Assembly (NCBI GenBank): GCA_964405375.1
Contig: CAYONQ010000112.1
Span: 1-5,378, forward strand
Reading direction: 5' to 3'
Source of the DNA: CAYONQ01 sp964405375
GTDB taxonomy: Bacteria > Planctomycetota > Phycisphaerae > Sedimentisphaerales > Anaerobacaceae
Length of the DNA: 5,378 bases
Both the position numbers and the translations under genes were made by a program. The notes under the pieces are model-generated. The model was not told the origin of the DNA and searched no databases. It worked only from the letters and a program-made list of their open reading frames with translations. This document shows positions 2,781-5,378 of this stretch, one piece after another. Each line of letters opens with the position of its first letter. The stretch's first letter is position 1.

Positions 2781-5378
2781 ATGGAAAGAGTTAGTATGCC
2801 GAAGACAACGGCGCTGCGCAGATGCCTGTTTTTTGCATTTGTTATACAGGTAATCGGGGCGGCCTTTACAACCTCAGCGACGGGCTCAGTCCGGCAGGCA
2901 GCCCAAAGCCGCGGCTGGAAGTTCGAGGGTACGACATCTTATGGGAAAAGCTACGAGCTGATAGCTGTCGAGAACGGCTGGCCTGTTTATTACATAACCT
3001 ATAACGCTGATGCAGCAATTTTAACGGGGGCATCCATCCTTCACAACCCGCCGTATTCTCTTGATGGCAACGACCTGACGATAGGTATCTGGGACGCCGG
3101 CTGGGTACTTGACACGCATCAGGAGTTTGACGGCCGCGTAACGATAAAAGATGTTAATTCAGTATTCGACAACCACGCCACACACGTGGCAGGGACGATT
3201 GGTGCAAGCGGAGTTGACCCGAATGCAAAGGGTATGGCCCCTGCTGTAAATATAGATTCTTACGACTGGACGCTGGATACCTCGGAGATAGCTGTTCGGG
3301 CGGCAGCCGGGCCGGGCGGAACCGGAAAAATATACCTGTCCAATCATTCATACGGCACCATAGCTGGCTGGGAGTTCGGGAATTTCAAGGCGATATTGGG
3401 CGACTTTAACAGTGATGACAGGGTTAATTTTGCGGATTGGGCAATCTTCGCTAACGCCTGGCTGAGCACGCCATCGTCGCCAAACTGGAATTCGGTATGT
3501 GATATCGCCCCCTGGCCGGACGGCAATGGCGAGGTCAACAACCTGGACTTGAAGCTCTTCGCCGAAAATTGGCTCAAAGTCAACGTACAGGCGCCGTATT
3601 GGTTCGGTGTATGGGGCGAACGTGAGGATAGAAACTTTGGCCGGTACGGTTCGAACACTGTTGTATGGGATGAGCTTTGCCACTCGGCCCCCTACTATCT
3701 GCCCTTCAAAGCCGCAGGAAACGACAGGGACAACGATGCTCCGCTCAATGGAACAGATTTCTGGTATCTGGACCCCAATGACCCTAACAACCCGGCAGAC
3801 GCAAATGACCCCAATAACGGCAGATGGGTAAAGGCAACGTATGATTCAAATGACCCGAACGCCCCTTATGGCGACGGCTGGGATAACGGCGGATACGACA
3901 CAATCCCGACTATCGGCACTGCTAAAAACATTATGACGGTAGGTGCCGTGGATGACATCGGGGATATGACCGGTTTTAGCGGCTGGGGGCCTACGGACGA
4001 CGGCCGAATCAAGCCGGACATCGTCGCCAACGGATTTGAGCTTTATTCCCCTGTGGCGGTCAACGATGTCAACTACGCCGTGTATTCCGGCACAAGCCGG
4101 GCCTCAGCCAGCGCTGCGGGTTCGGCGGCGTTATTAGTGCAATACTACAACCGGCTCTTCCCAAATAAAGCGATGCGGGCCAGCACACTGAAGGGATTGA
4201 TAATCCACACGGCAATTGACATTAACAAGTCTATCAGTCCCGGGCCGGACTACAGATACGGCTGGGGGCTGATGGATGTAAACAGCGCTGCCGAGGATTA
4301 TATAAAGAAGGATTACGAAGACCCCAGCGGCCAGAGGATTATCGAGGGTGTTCTGACTGCGGGACAGACCAAAACTTACACATTTACATTTGACGGCAGC
4401 AGTCCATTTATTCGAGCGACTTTATGCTGGATAGACCCGCCCGGAAGTGCCGTTGACGAGTTGGACAGCAATTCGCCCCGGCTAATAAACGACCTCGATT
4501 TACGTATCCTCGATAATAGCGACCCTAACATAAGTTATCGTGCATATATCCTTGACCCGAATAATCCTACCGCCGACGCCAATACCGGCAACAACGTGCT
4601 GGACAACGTCGAGCAGGTTTATATCGACTCACCTCCCGTAGGCACCTACACGGTAGAGATTGGTCATAAAGGAACGTTAACTAACGGCTTACAAAATTAC
4701 TCGCTTATCTTGAGTAAGCCCAAGCCGGTTCGCAACATCTTCGTTGACGACGACGCCCTCAACGACCCCGGTCACGGTGACCCTGGCGTCAGCGACCCGG
4801 ATGAAGACGGCACTTCCGAGCATCCGTTTGACAGTATTCAAAAGGCCGTCGATGATGCCGACGATGGCGATAGTGTCTTCATCCGTGACGGCACATACAC
4901 AGGGACGGGAAATTATGACATCGACACCGGCGGCAAGGCAATAACAGTGAAATCGGAAAGCGGGTCGGAGAACTGCATCGTAGATTGCGAAAGCCAGGGA
5001 AAGGCCTTTATCTTTCAGAACGGCGAAGGCGCAACTACGGTTTTGGACGGCCTTACCATCATCAACGGTTATGCCGAGGACCCGGATTGGCCGCAGGAAC
5101 CTAATGACATAGATAACCCCGATGGCTACGGCGGCGCAATATATTGCACCAACGCCAGCAGCCCTGTAATCAGCAACTGCATTATGATGGATAACCTGGC
5201 TGATTACGGAGGCGGAGCGATATTCTGCAACAAAAACAGCAGCCCGTTCATTAGCAGCTGCGATATAAGCTACAACGATTGCGGCTCCGGCATATATTAC
5301 ATCTTCGACCCGCGATACTACGATGTGAACCAGCCGGGCGGCGGAATATATTGCACCAACGCAAGCCCGACGATATAC
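2781..5378 (+). CDS. Secreted S8 (KP-43-like) subtilase with inserted dockerin and beta-helix, 3' partial
   Basis: An open frame of 866 codons runs to the right edge with no stop, so the gene is incomplete. The N-terminus looks like a signal peptide: RR at 13-14, a hydrophobic core at about 16-29, and a cleavage region near 32-36. Catalytic residues of the S8 subtilisin family are Asp105 (GIWDAGWV), His132 (NHATHVAGTIG), oxyanion Asn314 (AAGND) and Ser439 (GTSRASASAAG). A dockerin-like module (about 206-267) interrupts the catalytic domain, and an Asp-Pro-Asn-rich loop (331-360) follows. After the protease, residues about 518-646 (with LINDLDLR and GTYTVEIG) match the C-terminal beta-barrel of KP-43-type enzymes. 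From about 652 a right-handed parallel beta-helix begins (VDDD, then HPFDSIQKAVDDADDGD), with Cys-containing repeats from 784. It probably acts outside the cell on protein or surface polymers. ATG 2781 has AGGGG upstream; ATG 2796 is an alternative. No classical subtilisin prodomain is recognisable. Confidence 0.9.
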   Translation, partial: MERVSMPKTTALRRCLFFAFVIQVIGAAFTTSATGSVRQAAQSRGWKFEGTTSYGKSYELIAVENGWPVYYITYNADAAILTGASILHNPPYSLDGNDLTIGIWDAGWVLDTHQEFDGRVTIKDVNSVFDNHATHVAGTIGASGVDPNAKGMAPAVNIDSYDWTLDTSEIAVRAAAGPGGTGKIYLSNHSYGTIAGWEFGNFKAILGDFNSDDRVNFADWAIFANAWLSTPSSPNWNSVCDIAPWPDGNGEVNNLDLKLFAENWLKVNVQAPYWFGVWGEREDRNFGRYGSNTVVWDELCHSAPYYLPFKAAGNDRDNDAPLNGTDFWYLDPNDPNNPADANDPNNGRWVKATYDSNDPNAPYGDGWDNGGYDTIPTIGTAKNIMTVGAVDDIGDMTGFSGWGPTDDGRIKPDIVANGFELYSPVAVNDVNYAVYSGTSRASASAAGSAALLVQYYNRLFPNKAMRASTLKGLIIHTAIDINKSISPGPDYRYGWGLMDVNSAAEDYIKKDYEDPSGQRIIEGVLTAGQTKTYTFTFDGSSPFIRATLCWIDPPGSAVDELDSNSPRLINDLDLRILDNSDPNISYRAYILDPNNPTADANTGNNVLDNVEQVYIDSPPVGTYTVEIGHKGTLTNGLQNYSLILSKPKPVRNIFVDDDALNDPGHGDPGVSDPDEDGTSEHPFDSIQKAVDDADDGDSVFIRDGTYTGTGNYDIDTGGKAITVKSESGSENCIVDCESQGKAFIFQNGEGATTVLDGLTIINGYAEDPDWPQEPNDIDNPDGYGGAIYCTNASSPVISNCIMMDNLADYGGGAIFCNKNSSPFISSCDISYNDCGSGIYYIFDPRYYDVNQPGGGIYCTNASPTIY
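3396..3587 (+). other. Dockerin-like two-repeat module inside the protease domain
   Basis: Residues 206-269 of the S8 protein hold two calcium-loop-plus-helix repeats. The first, GDFNSDDRVNFADWAIFANA (207-226), has Asp208, Asn210, Asp212, Asn216 and Asp219 at loop positions and ends in WL (227-228). The second runs from Asp241 through DGNGEVNNLDLKLFAENWL (247-265), with Asp247, Asn249, Glu251, Asn253 and Asp256. The D-x-N-x-D-x-x-V-N-x-x-D pattern and terminal WL match type I dockerin-like modules of planctomycete exoproteins. It lies after SNHSYGTIAGWE and before WFGVWGERED, where relatives (from memory) continue without it. Confidence 0.85.
5130..5378 (+). repeat. Beta-helix coding repeats (PbH1-type), cut by the window edge
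   Basis: Three related segments are visible in the protease frame: GGAIYCTNASSPVISNC from 5133, GGGAIFCNKNSSPFISSC from 5211 and GGGIYCTNASPTIY from 5337 to the edge. The unit is Gly-Gly-x-I-aromatic-Cys-x-N, then SSP-x-IS-x-C. Spacing is 27 codons between the first two and 42 between the last two, where the loop FDPRYYDVNQP is inserted. Such turns stack into a right-handed parallel beta-helix, common in carbohydrate-active and adhesive exoproteins. More copies probably lie beyond the window. Confidence 0.8.

Noticed and set aside
3348..3683. Minus-strand frames of 104 and 111 codons opposite the S8 gene
   Set aside because: They are antisense to the dockerin-containing part of a well-supported protein and arise from its codon bias; there is no ribosome site or recognisable domain.

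Overview
The window looks like a chromosomal segment from a planctomycete, most likely class Phycisphaerae (Sedimentisphaerales-like). This is inferred from gene content, not from a marker gene. The clues are a very long secreted protein that joins a KP-43-type subtilase, a dockerin-like calcium module of the style seen in these bacteria, and a parallel beta-helix with repeats of the type GG-[AG]-I-[YF]-C-x-N. The intergenic DNA is low in complexity and rich in A/T runs, which fits the same group.

Layout. Positions 1-422 carry no convincing gene. This stretch holds short tandem heptamers, a run of T-tracts spaced at about 10 bp (157-264) that should make the DNA curved, and a C-rich, almost G-free block (265-360). 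A minus-strand gene at 423-1115 encodes an uncharacterised lipoprotein with its own sigma-70-like promoter. Positions 1116-1303 hold that promoter, two hairpins and a degenerate tandem repeat. A minus-strand DUF2752 membrane protein (1304-1768) and a plus-strand inositol-monophosphatase-family enzyme (1831-2649) diverge from a compact bidirectional promoter. Their two -10 hexamers share one 7-bp element (1777-1783), and the DUF2752 transcript appears to be leaderless. A strong extended -10 promoter (2742-2750) then precedes a secreted S8 protease gene that starts at 2781 and runs off the right edge still open (866 codons seen).

The most unusual protein feature is in the S8 gene. A two-repeat dockerin-like module sits inside the catalytic domain, between the catalytic His and the oxyanion-hole Asn, instead of at the C-terminus. 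The residues around the catalytic Ser also depart from the usual GTSMAxP pattern. No mobile element, CRISPR array, tRNA or rRNA was recognised. No shared pathway links the four genes: they look like two membrane or envelope proteins, a housekeeping-type phosphatase and an independently expressed exoprotein.
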